64,000 nucleotides of DNA from CBDDLD01 sp965230605 (GCA_965230605.1 CBDDLD010000004.1:372001-436000), one strand, 5' to 3'. Counted from the first letter of the stretch, positions 33,798-42,800 are shown. Notes: generated by a model from the sequence alone, not told the origin. A program made the numbers and translations.

Positions 33798-33908
33798 TAC
33801 TAAGCTAAAAATCAAACAGATATATTCTTTAGTAAATGTTAATTTAATAGTTTTTTTAAGTTTAACTATTCACAATTTCATAAATTTAAGAAATCAACTT
33901 TTTTTATT

Positions 33909-34370
33909 ATGTCTAGTTTTAATTTAAAGATTAACGGTAAAAGGACTTCAGTTACTGTTGATGACGATACACCATTGCTTTGGGTAATAAGAGATGAGCT
34001 CAATTTAGTCGGTACAAAGTTTGGTTGCGGTATTGCGCAATGCGGAGCATGTACTGTACATGTAGATGGTGTTGCTATGCGAAGTTGCTCCTTACCGGTA
34101 TCGTTTATAAAGGATTCTGAAATTACTACGATAGAAGGGTTGGCAACAGATAAACTTACTCCTGTCCAAGAAGCTTGGAAGGAATTGGATGTTCCACAAT
34201 GTGGATACTGCCAAGCAGGACAAATAATGACGGCCACATCATTCTTAAAGAATAATCCTAATCCAACGGAGAGTGAAATTAGAAATGCAATGCATGGAAA
34301 TCTTTGCCGATGTGCCAGTTACAATAGAATTGAAAAAGCAGTTGCTCTTGCAGCTAAGAAAATGTCTTAA
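33909..34370 (+). CDS. 2Fe-2S subunit of molybdenum hydroxylase (IorA-like)
   Basis: Small subunit of a xanthine dehydrogenase-family enzyme, 153 residues, with two 2Fe-2S clusters. The plant-type cluster uses Cys40, Cys45, Cys48 and Cys60 (GCGIAQCGACTVHVDG). The second uses Cys98, Cys101, Cys133 and Cys135 (QCGYCQAGQ and NLCRCAS). It resembles the alpha subunit of isoquinoline 1-oxidoreductase. The large subunit follows after 11 bases, and no FAD subunit is present, so electrons probably leave to a cytochrome or another acceptor. Confidence 0.92.
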   Translation: MSSFNLKINGKRTSVTVDDDTPLLWVIRDELNLVGTKFGCGIAQCGACTVHVDGVAMRSCSLPVSFIKDSEITTIEGLATDKLTPVQEAWKELDVPQCGYCQAGQIMTATSFLKNNPNPTESEIRNAMHGNLCRCASYNRIEKAVALAAKKMS

Positions 34371-34381
34371 GCTTAAAAATT

Positions 34382-36541
34382 ATGAGTAATCAAAACAAAA
34401 TAACATTCAGTAGACGTAATTTCATTAGAACTTCTGCTCTTGCAAGTGGTGGCTTATTAATTGGATTTAATTTCTTAACGGCTTGTAAAGAAACTGCTCA
34501 ACCACCTGTTGATATTTCAAAATTAAATTTTAATGACTTTAATGCCTTTATTAAAATTGCTGATAATGGTTATGTCACCATTTTTTCACCAAACCCGGAA
34601 ATTGGTCAAGGTGTTAAAACATCGATGCCAATGATAATTGCGGAAGAGCTCGATGTCCCATGGGAGCATGTGTCTGTTGCTCAAGGTATTTTAGATACAA
34701 AAAACTATACGAGACAAGTAGCAGGAGGAAGTCAATCTATAAGATTCGGTTGGGATGCTTTACGTCAAACAGGTGCTTCAACCAAACAAATGTTAATCAA
34801 TGCCGCAGCAGTAAAATGGGGCGTAGATCCTTCGACTTGTTCGGCGTCTCAAGGAATTATTAAAAATTCTAATGGAGATCAATTAGGGTATGGAGATGTG
34901 GTTAATGAAGCTGCAAAAATAGAGGTTCCTGAAAATGTAAGTCTTAAAGATCCTAAAGACTATAAGATTATTGGCAAGGATGCTATAAATGTTGATATTG
35001 ATGCTATTATCACCGGCAAACCTTTGTTTGGATTAGATTATGTTACAGAGGGTATGAAATATGTTTCTGTAGCACGGCCACCAGCATTTGGCCAGAAAGT
35101 AAATTCATATGACGCTACGGAAACTAAAGCAATCAATGGGGTTTATGATGTTGTTCAATTTGGCAATAAAATAGCAGTATTGGCTTCTAATACTTGGGCA
35201 GCAATGAAAGGGAAAAAAGCTTTAAAGATTGATTGGGGTATTGATAGTGCTCTTGAGAGCACGACTAAACATGATAATGAATTAAATAAGATACTAGATA
35301 GTAATAATTTAGATGTTCGTCGAGAAGATGGTAATGTGAAAAAAGCTTTTGCTGAAGCTGATAAAATTATTGAACGCACTTATGAGTCACCTTTTCTACC
35401 TCATAATTGTATGGAACCAATGAATTTCTATGCGAATGTTAGTGATGAGCGCGTGCATTTGGTTGGCCCAATACAAACACCTGCCGGTACTGCAAGAAGA
35501 ATCGCAGATTTAATAGGTAGAAATGAAGAAGACATCCATTTAGAAATGACTCGAATGGGTGGTGGATTCGGCAGACGTTTATATGGCGATTTTGCATTAG
35601 AAGCAGCTGAAATTTCAAACATTACTAAGGAACCTGTAAAAGTTATTTTTTCTCGTGAAGATGATATGTCTGCCGGTATATACAGACCTGCAATTAAATA
35701 TAGAATCAAGGCTTCAGTTAAAGATAATAAGATTACGGGCTATCATTTAAAAGAAGCTGCTATTAATTCTAACATGTATGGATTAATTCCTAACTTCTTT
35801 CCTGCTGGTGCCATAGATAATTACAAGGTAGAAACAGGTAATTATAGAAGTAATATTACCACAGGTGCATGGAGGGCACCTTATACAAACTTCCTTGCAT
35901 TTGCTGAACAAAGTTTTTTTGATGAAGTCGCCGAAGCGCTAAATGTTGATGCTGTTAAATTGCGGTTAGATTTATTAAGTAATGTAGAAGATGGTAAAGA
36001 TCCGAGCATTCAGTATTCAGCAAAACGCATGACAGATACCATAAAACTTGCTGCCGAAAAAGGCCATTGGGGAAATCCAAAAGAAGGGCGTTATCAAGGG
36101 TTTGCAGCATATTACAGCCATAATACTCATGTTGCGGAAGTTGCGGAAATTTCATTAAATAATGGGAAACCGATAGTGGAGAAAGTTACAGTGGCAGTGG
36201 ATTGCGGAATTGTTGTGAATCCAACTGGTGCAAAAAACCAAATTGAAGGCGGTGTCATTGATGGTATTGGTCACGCCATGTATGGCGATTTTTCCTTTGA
36301 GGATGGAAAACCAAAAGATGTCAATTTTGACACTTATCGTTTAATTAGGATGAAAGAGACTCCAATTGTGGAAACCTATTTTGTGGAAAATGAATTATCA
36401 CCAACCGGACTTGGCGAACCAGGTCTACCACCTGCAGGAGGTGCTTTGGCAAACGCAATTAAAGCTGCTACGGGTGAAATTTTAACGAGTCAACCTTTTG
36501 AAAAGGCCCTGAAAAAACGGAAAACGGATTTAACGATTTAA
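34382..36541 (+). CDS. Molybdopterin-binding subunit of molybdenum hydroxylase (IorB-like)
   Basis: Large catalytic subunit of 719 residues, related to isoquinoline 1-oxidoreductase beta. It begins with a twin-arginine-like signal (SRRNFIRTSALASGGLLIGFN, then LTACK, a possible lipobox), so the enzyme is probably exported folded with its cofactor by Tat. Motifs include GQGVKTSMPMIIAEELDVPWE, RMGGGFGRRLYGDFALEAA (cofactor-binding), GAWRAPYTNFLAFAEQSFFDE and GLGEPGLPPAGGALANAI with the catalytic Glu. The substrate is unknown, but aldehydes or N-heterocycles are likely for the family. Confidence 0.92.
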   Translation: MSNQNKITFSRRNFIRTSALASGGLLIGFNFLTACKETAQPPVDISKLNFNDFNAFIKIADNGYVTIFSPNPEIGQGVKTSMPMIIAEELDVPWEHVSVAQGILDTKNYTRQVAGGSQSIRFGWDALRQTGASTKQMLINAAAVKWGVDPSTCSASQGIIKNSNGDQLGYGDVVNEAAKIEVPENVSLKDPKDYKIIGKDAINVDIDAIITGKPLFGLDYVTEGMKYVSVARPPAFGQKVNSYDATETKAINGVYDVVQFGNKIAVLASNTWAAMKGKKALKIDWGIDSALESTTKHDNELNKILDSNNLDVRREDGNVKKAFAEADKIIERTYESPFLPHNCMEPMNFYANVSDERVHLVGPIQTPAGTARRIADLIGRNEEDIHLEMTRMGGGFGRRLYGDFALEAAEISNITKEPVKVIFSREDDMSAGIYRPAIKYRIKASVKDNKITGYHLKEAAINSNMYGLIPNFFPAGAIDNYKVETGNYRSNITTGAWRAPYTNFLAFAEQSFFDEVAEALNVDAVKLRLDLLSNVEDGKDPSIQYSAKRMTDTIKLAAEKGHWGNPKEGRYQGFAAYYSHNTHVAEVAEISLNNGKPIVEKVTVAVDCGIVVNPTGAKNQIEGGVIDGIGHAMYGDFSFEDGKPKDVNFDTYRLIRMKETPIVETYFVENELSPTGLGEPGLPPAGGALANAIKAATGEILTSQPFEKALKKRKTDLTI

Positions 36542-36571
36542 ATTAATTGTTGTAACAAATTCGATACAATG

Positions 36572-36603
36572 TTTGTGTATGTGTACAAGTGTTTATACAT
36601 TTG
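36572..36603 (+). promoter_or_regulatory. Promoter in the gene-free region (TTTG-N20-TACATTTG)
   Basis: TTTG at 36572-36575 and TACATTTG at 36596-36603 are 20 bases apart, a full consensus match. No plausible coding frame follows. The transcript should start near 36611 and would enter the hairpins described in the next entry. Confidence 0.6.
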
Positions 36604-36610
36604 TCGCCTG

Positions 36611-36892
36611 TTCTGAAACATACAGCATTTTTGTGATAAAATGTTTGAAGATATATAAGCGGTGTGGTGGATACTTTCCGTAAAGACCGCAAGATTGCAA
36701 GAGCCTTGACTCAGTTGAGGTTTTTTTTAGCAATAAGATTTAGTTGTGTTGTTTCCAGATGATATACGTCTGGAAAAGTTGTAAGTCGCTCAATACTATT
36801 GAGAACTTACCGATGGAAAGCTTTCCTTTTTCACTTGTGAAATTGGGATGCTTTTTTGTTTTAAGATGTTTTGCATAGGCCCACCACCTCAC
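36611..36892 (+). ncRNA. Candidate structured RNA(s) downstream of the molybdenum hydroxylase
   Basis: This stretch holds no convincing ORF but many hairpins. They are CATTTT/AAAATG at 36626-36643; GCGGT/ACCGC at 36659-36690, extended by CTTT/AAAG with a one-sided bulge GTGGTGGATA; a terminator at 36704-36728; TTTCCAGA/TCTGGAAA at 36752-36776; and GTAAGT/ACTTAC with inner CTCAA/TTGAG at 36781-36810. GTGGTGG in the bulge (36664-36670) is complementary to CCACCAC at 36881-36887. A first RNA of about 120 nt may end at the terminator, with read-through giving a longer form. A 6S-like or other Bacteroidetes ncRNA class is possible. I do not recognise it. Confidence 0.45.
36704..36728 (+). terminator. 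Terminator inside the gene-free region
   Basis: CCTTGAC and GTTGAGG pair (with two G-T pairs) around the loop TCA and are followed by eight T. It gives the promoter at 36572 a natural end about 118 nt downstream. Confidence 0.6.
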
Positions 36893-37005
36893 TTAAAATG
36901 TCGCTTTAATTAAAACATCTAATAATTAAGAAATATTTACAATATTCTAATTTTAGATTTTTTACCTTTTTGACTCAAATAATAGATCGAATCAAAAAGA
37001 TTGAA

Positions 37006-38184
37006 ATGAAGCAGTTAATAGTTTGCTTAGTAGGTTTAATTGGAGTAAGTGTTCACGGGCAGTCCTTCAAAGAAGTATCTTCAACACATTTACCACCTTC
37101 AGTTAAAAAGGCTTATAATTCTATGGATGCTAGTGTAGCAGATATAGATAAAGATGGGGATTTAGATATTGTTTTAGCCATTGAGTTTTACAAAAACGTC
37201 ATCTTAATCAATGATGGTAAAGGGAATTTTAGTGACGGGTCAAATTTGCTCCCCGATAAAGTAGCAAAGGCAGCTACAAAACCCTATCAGTATTATCCAT
37301 ATCACGATTCTGAAGATGTGATGATAGAAGACATCAATAAGGATGGGTTGTTAGACATTCTTTTCGTTACCGAAGATGATAAGACCAATGAACTATATAT
37401 TCAAGAGACAGACAAAAGCTTCAGGGATGCATCAGAGAAGTTCCCGGTAGATAATGTTTCAAATGCTTTAATAAAAGGAGATTTTGACGGTGATGGCTGG
37501 GTAGATTTTATAGTAGGCAACAACGGTCAAAATAATTATTTAAAGAACAATAAGGGTGTCTTAACTGATGATACTAAGAATAGATTACCTGTTGTATCTG
37601 ATGTAACCCAAGATGTTGAGGTAGGGGACTATGATAATGATGGCGATTTGGATCTGTTAGTGGGTAATGAAGACGATAACCGACTATTGCAAAATAATGG
37701 TAAAGGTGTCTTTACAGACATTACTAAGATTGTTTTTTCTAATGGAATCTCTGAGGAAACACGTGAAGCTGATTTTGCAGATATTGATAATGATGGCGAT
37801 TTAGATGTGTATTTTGCTAATGTACAGATGTTTACACCAAAAAAACCGATTCAAAGATTGCTGATAAATGAAAATGGTAAGTATATAGATAAAGGTGCTG
37901 AGCGTTTAAAGTTCAATAATGTTGTTGGATTATTAGATGCCGATTTTTTTGATATTGATAATGATGGAGATCAAGATTTATTACTTGCTAAATTAAACGG
38001 GTTTTCAATAGGTATTAATAATGGAAAAGGGTATTTTGAAGAACAAACAGATAAGTTTTTAGAAACTCCAATTGGTGCTGCAGTCATAGTAGATATAGAA
38101 GTCGCTGACTTTAATAAAGATGGTAAACCGGACATCTATCTAGCCTGCTTTAGAAGCCCTGATAAATTACTTATGGGGCAATAG
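37006..38184 (+). CDS. Secreted VCBS/FG-GAP repeat protein
   Basis: Exported protein of 392 residues with a signal peptide (MKQLIVCLVGLIGVSVHGQS) and seven or so FG-GAP/VCBS-like repeats, predicted to fold as a beta-propeller. The repeat motifs are calcium-binding DxDxDGxxD loops, for example DIDKDGDLDIVLA, DFDGDGWVDFIVG, DYDNDGDLDLLVG and DIDNDGDLDVYFA. ATG 37006 is preferred over the in-frame TTG at 36970, which lies in the promoter region and would spoil the signal peptide. There is no T9SS domain. Function unknown. Confidence 0.85.
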   Translation: MKQLIVCLVGLIGVSVHGQSFKEVSSTHLPPSVKKAYNSMDASVADIDKDGDLDIVLAIEFYKNVILINDGKGNFSDGSNLLPDKVAKAATKPYQYYPYHDSEDVMIEDINKDGLLDILFVTEDDKTNELYIQETDKSFRDASEKFPVDNVSNALIKGDFDGDGWVDFIVGNNGQNNYLKNNKGVLTDDTKNRLPVVSDVTQDVEVGDYDNDGDLDLLVGNEDDNRLLQNNGKGVFTDITKIVFSNGISEETREADFADIDNDGDLDVYFANVQMFTPKKPIQRLLINENGKYIDKGAERLKFNNVVGLLDADFFDIDNDGDQDLLLAKLNGFSIGINNGKGYFEEQTDKFLETPIGAAVIVDIEVADFNKDGKPDIYLACFRSPDKLLMGQ

Positions 38185-38189
38185 TTTTC

Positions 38190-39287
38190 TTATTTGTTAG
38201 TAGTAATCATACTGTCCTCATTCTCGAAATCACTATCGCTGAGGGTGTTGAACTTGATATCCTTGAAATTATACTCAAAAATATCACCCTCTTGGTCGAA
38301 GGTAGCTTTTTTAAAGACGAGCCTATTGTCTATGGTTTCCCATTCGTTAAAATAAATATTGACCTTAAAGTCAAATCCGGAAGGTGAAATATCAAATCCT
38401 AAAGGGCGATAATTTTCAAATGCGTAATAGAAATTTACAGGGCGATTATCATCATCATAAAATAAAATACGAAAAGCGTCTTGATCGGCATAGGTTGTAA
38501 TACCTTCAAAAGAAGGCTTAGAATAACGATCCTCCGGCCACATACTAATCCAATGAAGCTCATGACCCTTAATAAAGGCTTTAGTGCTGGCCTCAAGACT
38601 ATCTACTGAAGAGTTTGATTTCAGATCATTATACCATGATGACTCACCGTGTTTCATTACAAAATGTCCTGCGTTGTGAGATTGCTCCATCCGCCCATCC
38701 GTTTTACTCGAGAGTACTACTGTCTTAAAAGGGCGATCAGGACCAACACAATCCGCATAGGCATAAATAGATGCTATGCTATCGGTCTTACCTAAACGTT
38801 TACGAACATGATTTAGAAGGGTAGCTGCACTGATAGGTTTAGTCGCCTCTGTATTAGTAGTGCTTATAATCTTCCACTCACCATCAATTTTTTTAAGCAC
38901 ACTTTGCCAGGCTGTCACCCACAATACGGGATTACCACCTAATACACCTTTTATAGTAGACGAATTGCTGTAAGTAGCTAAAGTAGCATCATCAGAGATT
39001 TCTATGATAGGCTCATCTCGCATGATCATTTCCTTAAAGTCCATCTGATCAAGGTAGGCTTGTGTAGATGGGATCCGGTCTGCTTTCTTGATGAGTTTAA
39101 TTTGCCCTGACCTTATATCATACCATTCCTCCGCATTGGGCTGAAAAAATTGCACTGCATTTTTATTGAAGTGTGCCTGCCTTACCTGATCTACTTGTGT
39201 CTTAATGGCTTCTTCTTCAATTTTAAGGTCTATTGCTTTATTACACGATATTGATAATAAGGTGAAAAGGATTAGAAAGCGATACAT
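38190..39287 (-). CDS. Lipoprotein with NTF2/SnoaL-like N-terminal domain
   Basis: Lipoprotein of 365 residues, function unknown. The signal MYRFLILFTLLSISC puts the lipidated Cys at residue 15. Residues 25-150 resemble the DUF4440/SnoaL-like fold (VDQVRQAHFNKNAVQFFQPNAEEWYDI, then AWQSVLKKIDGEWKIISTTNTEA). The C-terminal two thirds are beta-rich with several Trp and Tyr and have no recognised motif. It converges with the VCBS gene, 5 bases apart. Confidence 0.75.
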   Translation of the reverse strand: MYRFLILFTLLSISCNKAIDLKIEEEAIKTQVDQVRQAHFNKNAVQFFQPNAEEWYDIRSGQIKLIKKADRIPSTQAYLDQMDFKEMIMRDEPIIEISDDATLATYSNSSTIKGVLGGNPVLWVTAWQSVLKKIDGEWKIISTTNTEATKPISAATLLNHVRKRLGKTDSIASIYAYADCVGPDRPFKTVVLSSKTDGRMEQSHNAGHFVMKHGESSWYNDLKSNSSVDSLEASTKAFIKGHELHWISMWPEDRYSKPSFEGITTYADQDAFRILFYDDDNRPVNFYYAFENYRPLGFDISPSGFDFKVNIYFNEWETIDNRLVFKKATFDQEGDIFEYNFKDIKFNTLSDSDFENEDSMITTNK

Positions 39288-39323
39288 GGTGTCTTATTTT
39301 GATTGATTAATTAGTGGTAATAT

Positions 39324-39358
39324 CAAATTTAAAGAACAAGAATTTAAATTTTCACAAA
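39324..39358 (-). promoter_or_regulatory. Promoter of the NTF2-like lipoprotein gene
   Basis: On the minus strand TTTG (39358-39355) and TAAATTTG (39331-39324) are 23 bases apart, at the upper limit of the accepted spacing. The start codon is 37 bases downstream. Confidence 0.45.
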
Positions 39359-39694
39359 CTGGTGTTAAGAGAGTTATCAACATATAATGAACAAGTAAAT
39401 AAACAAAAAATGTATTTCATCGATGATTTATGTACTTTCATCGACAATTTTTTCACAAGAAATCATTATTGTTCTATATTTGGAGTCCTTCTTAAGTCCT
39501 CAAATCGCTTATCAAGGAAATTTTTAATCCATTAAACATTTAGACACATTTTTTGTGTCAAAAAACGTCCCTCGTTTTTAGTATAAATTTTAGGTGTAAC
39601 CTAAGATAGTTAATAATCCATTCCCTACCCTCAAAAGCAGCACTTGTGTTGCACATTTAAAGTTGACTATTGTTTTAACCCTAAATTAATACTT
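39359..39694. other. Gene-free stretch before the small secreted peptide
   Basis: I see no convincing gene. It contains an exact -7 box TATATTTG at 39475-39482 without a -33 box, a hairpin GACACA/TGTGTC at 39543-39559, two copies of TTTCATCGA near 39416 and 39437, and the dyad at 39590-39604. A 73-codon frame (39314-39535) has no ribosome-binding site or family features and is rejected. Confidence 0.5.
39590..39604. promoter_or_regulatory. Dyad TTAGGT-GTA-ACCTAA upstream of the small peptide gene
   Basis: A perfect 6-bp inverted repeat with a 3-base centre, 90 bases before ATG 39695. It is a possible operator; the regulator is unknown. Confidence 0.35.
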
Positions 39695-39868
39695 ATGAAA
39701 ACCCTAAAAATTACTTTTTTATTGCTAGCCGTTGTGCTATTAACTGTGTCTGGTGTTCAGACAGAGGAAACGGACAAGTTAAATGCTGACAAACAGACAG
39801 AAGTTTCTTCCAAGGTTGACCTTTTAGCTCATGCTAAAAAAGGATTAAAGGTTCCGTCTAAATCTTAA
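39695..39868 (+). CDS. Small secreted peptide (57 residues)
   Basis: Short gene encoding 57 residues. The first 21 residues (MKTLKITFLLLAVVLLTVSG) are a clear signal peptide, leaving a mature peptide of about 35 residues rich in Lys, Glu, Asp and Ser with no Cys. A longer reading from an ATG at 39644 would bury the signal. It has a terminator (39911-39940), so it is its own transcript. It precedes a two-component pair, and whether it is a signal, an antimicrobial peptide or a structural peptide is unknown. Confidence 0.6.
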   Translation: MKTLKITFLLLAVVLLTVSGVQTEETDKLNADKQTEVSSKVDLLAHAKKGLKVPSKS

Positions 39869-39910
39869 TAGCTTATATAAAAAGATTTAAAAATTAATTT
39901 AAATATATGT

Positions 39911-39940
39911 AGCCCAAGCTTATTCAAATAGGTTTGGGCT
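39911..39940 (+). terminator. Terminator of the small secreted peptide gene
   Basis: AGCCCAA and TTGGGCT form a 7-bp stem with a large loop that can pair further, followed by a short T-rich stretch (TTCTAG). Strength is moderate. Confidence 0.55.
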
Positions 39941-39993
39941 TTCTAGCTTTTGCAGATAAGAAAATTAAAGAATCAGAATTAATTAAAATATTC

Positions 39994-40001
39994 TAACTTT
40001 G
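39994..40001 (+). promoter_or_regulatory. -7 element of the TPR kinase gene
   Basis: TAACTTTG matches TAnnTTTG, only 13 bases before ATG 40015, which would give a very short leader. No -33 box is seen. Confidence 0.4.
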
Positions 40002-40014
40002 AAGAAATAACTTT

Positions 40015-42066
40015 ATGTTCTTAGTATTGGATACTAAACTACTTCTTTTTATCGCATGTATTTTTACCTCACTGTCTCTTCATGCTCAGATTAGTAAAAA
40101 AACTTTAATGGATAGTATTCAGAAGCTAAGAGAACTATCTGATGATGTTGAGTTATCTGATGAAGAACGACTCTATTTTGCAAAAAGAGCAAGTGATATT
40201 TCAGTCAGAATCGATATTGATTCTACAATATTAAATAGTAATCGAAACCTGTCCTATGTATATCTAACCTCAGGAAATTATGATGAGTTTGGTGATATAA
40301 ATATTAATAACCTTGAATTAGCAAGGAAACTTAATGACTCAGCTGCTATTGCATCTGTTAGCAATAATTTAGGTTGGTTTAATTATCAAATTCAAGAAGA
40401 TAATAATTTAGCTTATAAATACTACTTGATAGCACTTAAATACTACGATGGTATAGGTAATTTTAAACAGAAAGCTGTAGTACTTACGAATATAGCAACC
40501 ATTCAAGATGATGAAAAAGATTATTTGGGGAGTGAACAAAATGCTATTGAGGCTTTAAGGATTTTAAATGGACTGGATGATTATCCGGATCTAAACTTGG
40601 ATAAATATATATGCCAGAATTTGCTTGGAATAGTGTCTCTTAAATTAAAAAACTATGAAAAATCAATAGAGTATCATAACCAGGCGTATTCTGTTACCAA
40701 GAGATTAGATGGAGGAGATTATTTAGGGCTAGAATCAAAAAATAATATAGCAATTGCATATCGTGATAAAGGAGAGTTAGATAAAGCGTTGAATATATAT
40801 GAAGAATTACTAGAGCAGCCTGAAATACTCAAACAAGATTTCTCATTTTACGCTTTGGTTATTGATAACAATGCATTTACTAAATTTTTAAAAGGGGATT
40901 ATGATTATTATGAAGTGCAGAGGGAATTTAAAAGAGCTCTAAAAATAAGTGATAGTATAGATAACCAATTTACAAAACTTGCAACCTCTATAGATTTAGC
41001 TAAATTTTATAAAGCAAATGAAGTGGATGAGCTTGCTTTGTTTTATGCGAAGCAGAGTTATAATATTTCTGGAGCCATTCCGATCAATGATTTATATTTA
41101 GAATCAATGCTTTTATTAGCAGATTTGACAGAAGGTGAAGAGAGTAAATCGTATTTAGAGTCACATATTAAATTAAGCGATAGCTTGTTAACAATTGAAC
41201 GCAATGTTGGAAATAAATTTGCAAGAATCAAATTTGAAACCGATGAACTCGAAGCCGAGAACAAACAATTTGCTAGGGACAAACTCTTTTTAACCATACT
41301 TTCGGTGGCTTTAATTATTACTGCATTACTTGTCTATATCGTCATTAGTCAGCGCGCTAAGAATAAGGAATTAAAGTTGGTCCAAGCTCAACAACACGCT
41401 AACGAGGAGATTTATAACCTTATGTTAGTGCAACAAGACAAAGTAGAAGAAGCACGTACCCAAGAAAAGAAACGTATCTCTGAAGAATTGCATGATGGTG
41501 TTTTGGGACGATTATTTGGTGCCAGACTCAGTTTAGATAGCTTAAATTTTGTAGAAGGCAAAGATGCTATAAAAAATAGAGCTGGATATATTGGTCAGCT
41601 CAAAACTATTGAGGACGACATCCGTCAGATCTCTCACGAGTTAAATACGGATTTTGTGTCCGGCTCCGGGTTTATGGATATTGTTACGGAACTTATTGAA
41701 AATCAAACACAAGCTTACGGTCTTACTTACGACTTCTATTTTACAGATGATATCAGTTGGGAAAATATATCTAATAAAACCAAAATTAATATCTACCGCA
41801 TCATACAGGAATCGATGCAAAATATATACAAACATGCTAATGCAAAACACATAAAAATTAGCATTACATTAAAAAATAACGTAATTTTATTAGACATTAC
41901 CGATGACGGTGATGGATTTGACACAGCTAAGAGCAAGAAAGGTATTGGATTAAAAAATATGACTTCCCGTGTTGACAATTTAGAGGGATCCATAGCTTTC
42001 AACTCTAAGATAGGAGAGGGCACCATAGTAAACGTTAAGATTCCGTATACCCCTAACGCAGTATGA
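40015..42066 (+). CDS. TPR-containing sensor histidine kinase (HisKA_3)
   Basis: Sensor kinase of 683 residues. After a signal peptide (about residues 1-24), the periplasmic part (to residue about 420) has several tetratricopeptide repeats, for example GWFNYQIQEDNNLAYKYYLIALKYY and LLGIVSLKLKNYEKSIEYHNQAYSVT. A transmembrane helix (ILSVALIITALLVYIVI) leads to a coiled coil and the HisKA_3 motif KKRISEELHDGVLGRLFGARLSL (His near residue 492). The HATPase domain ends with DITDDGDGFD and KKGIGLKNMTSR. It overlaps its response regulator by 4 bases (ATGA). Confidence 0.9.
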   Translation: MFLVLDTKLLLFIACIFTSLSLHAQISKKTLMDSIQKLRELSDDVELSDEERLYFAKRASDISVRIDIDSTILNSNRNLSYVYLTSGNYDEFGDININNLELARKLNDSAAIASVSNNLGWFNYQIQEDNNLAYKYYLIALKYYDGIGNFKQKAVVLTNIATIQDDEKDYLGSEQNAIEALRILNGLDDYPDLNLDKYICQNLLGIVSLKLKNYEKSIEYHNQAYSVTKRLDGGDYLGLESKNNIAIAYRDKGELDKALNIYEELLEQPEILKQDFSFYALVIDNNAFTKFLKGDYDYYEVQREFKRALKISDSIDNQFTKLATSIDLAKFYKANEVDELALFYAKQSYNISGAIPINDLYLESMLLLADLTEGEESKSYLESHIKLSDSLLTIERNVGNKFARIKFETDELEAENKQFARDKLFLTILSVALIITALLVYIVISQRAKNKELKLVQAQQHANEEIYNLMLVQQDKVEEARTQEKKRISEELHDGVLGRLFGARLSLDSLNFVEGKDAIKNRAGYIGQLKTIEDDIRQISHELNTDFVSGSGFMDIVTELIENQTQAYGLTYDFYFTDDISWENISNKTKINIYRIIQESMQNIYKHANAKHIKISITLKNNVILLDITDDGDGFDTAKSKKGIGLKNMTSRVDNLEGSIAFNSKIGEGTIVNVKIPYTPNAV

Positions 42067-42731
42067 AACATATTAACATACTAATGGTAGATGATCATCC
42101 CATTATAATAGAAGGTTATCAAAATGTATTGATGGCTACTAAAGAAGATGATCAGACGCTATTAATAGACACCGCTAATAATTGTGATACCGCACAGATC
42201 ATGATCGAACGTGCCTCTAAAGGCACACCTTATGATGTATGCTTTTTTGATATTAGCCTACCACCATCGCAAGACGGACGTTATGCCTCTGGTGAAGACT
42301 TGGCTATGCTTGCTAAAAATGTGCTTCCTGATGCCAAAATTATCATTCTTACCATGTTTAATGAGTCTTATAGGATTCACAACATTATTAAAGAAATTAA
42401 TCCTGACGGTTTCCTTATTAAGAGTGATCTCACCTCGATGGAATTAGCCGATGCGTTTCAGCAAATATTAAAAGCACCACCCTATTACAGTAGCACGGTA
42501 AATAACTATATTAAAAAGACCATTACCAGTGAAATCTATGTAGATGATATCAATAGAAAAATACTTCACCTATTATCTCAAGGCATAAAGACCCGTAGTC
42601 TTAACGAATACATTCCACTGTCTATGAGTGCCATTGAAAAACGCAAAAAACAACTAAAATTATTGTTTTCTGTAAGCGATGGTAAAGACGAATCCTTGTT
42701 AAAAGAAGCCCGAGAAAAAGGATTTCTATAA
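42063..42731 (+). CDS. Response regulator, partner of the TPR kinase
   Basis: Response regulator of 222 residues. The receiver domain has ILMVDDHPIIIEGYQ (acidic residues near 9-10), the phosphoacceptor Asp in YDVCFFDISLPP, Thr in IIILTMFNES and Lys in FLIKSDLTSMELADA. The C-terminal 70 residues are a weak NarL-like helix-turn-helix (RKILHLLSQGIKTRSLNEYIPLSMSAIEKRKKQL). The gene overlaps the kinase stop by 4 bases. A candidate binding dyad lies 70 bases downstream of this gene. Confidence 0.88.
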   Translation: MKHINILMVDDHPIIIEGYQNVLMATKEDDQTLLIDTANNCDTAQIMIERASKGTPYDVCFFDISLPPSQDGRYASGEDLAMLAKNVLPDAKIIILTMFNESYRIHNIIKEINPDGFLIKSDLTSMELADAFQQILKAPPYYSSTVNNYIKKTITSEIYVDDINRKILHLLSQGIKTRSLNEYIPLSMSAIEKRKKQLKLLFSVSDGKDESLLKEAREKGFL

Positions 42732-42800
42732 AAAAAATGCATTTTATCGGATTTTTATGCTACAGTAAAAGTGCTTAAAACCCTTGTTATTATTGAAAAT

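Noticed and set aside
36881..36892. Possible integron attC-like or REP-like element around the CCACCAC complement
   Set aside because: No GTTRRRY core sites and no second copy in the window; treated only as part of the candidate RNA.
39314..39535. 73-codon plus-strand frame in the gap before the small peptide gene
   Set aside because: No ribosome-binding site, no family features, and it overlaps the likely promoter of the minus-strand lipoprotein.
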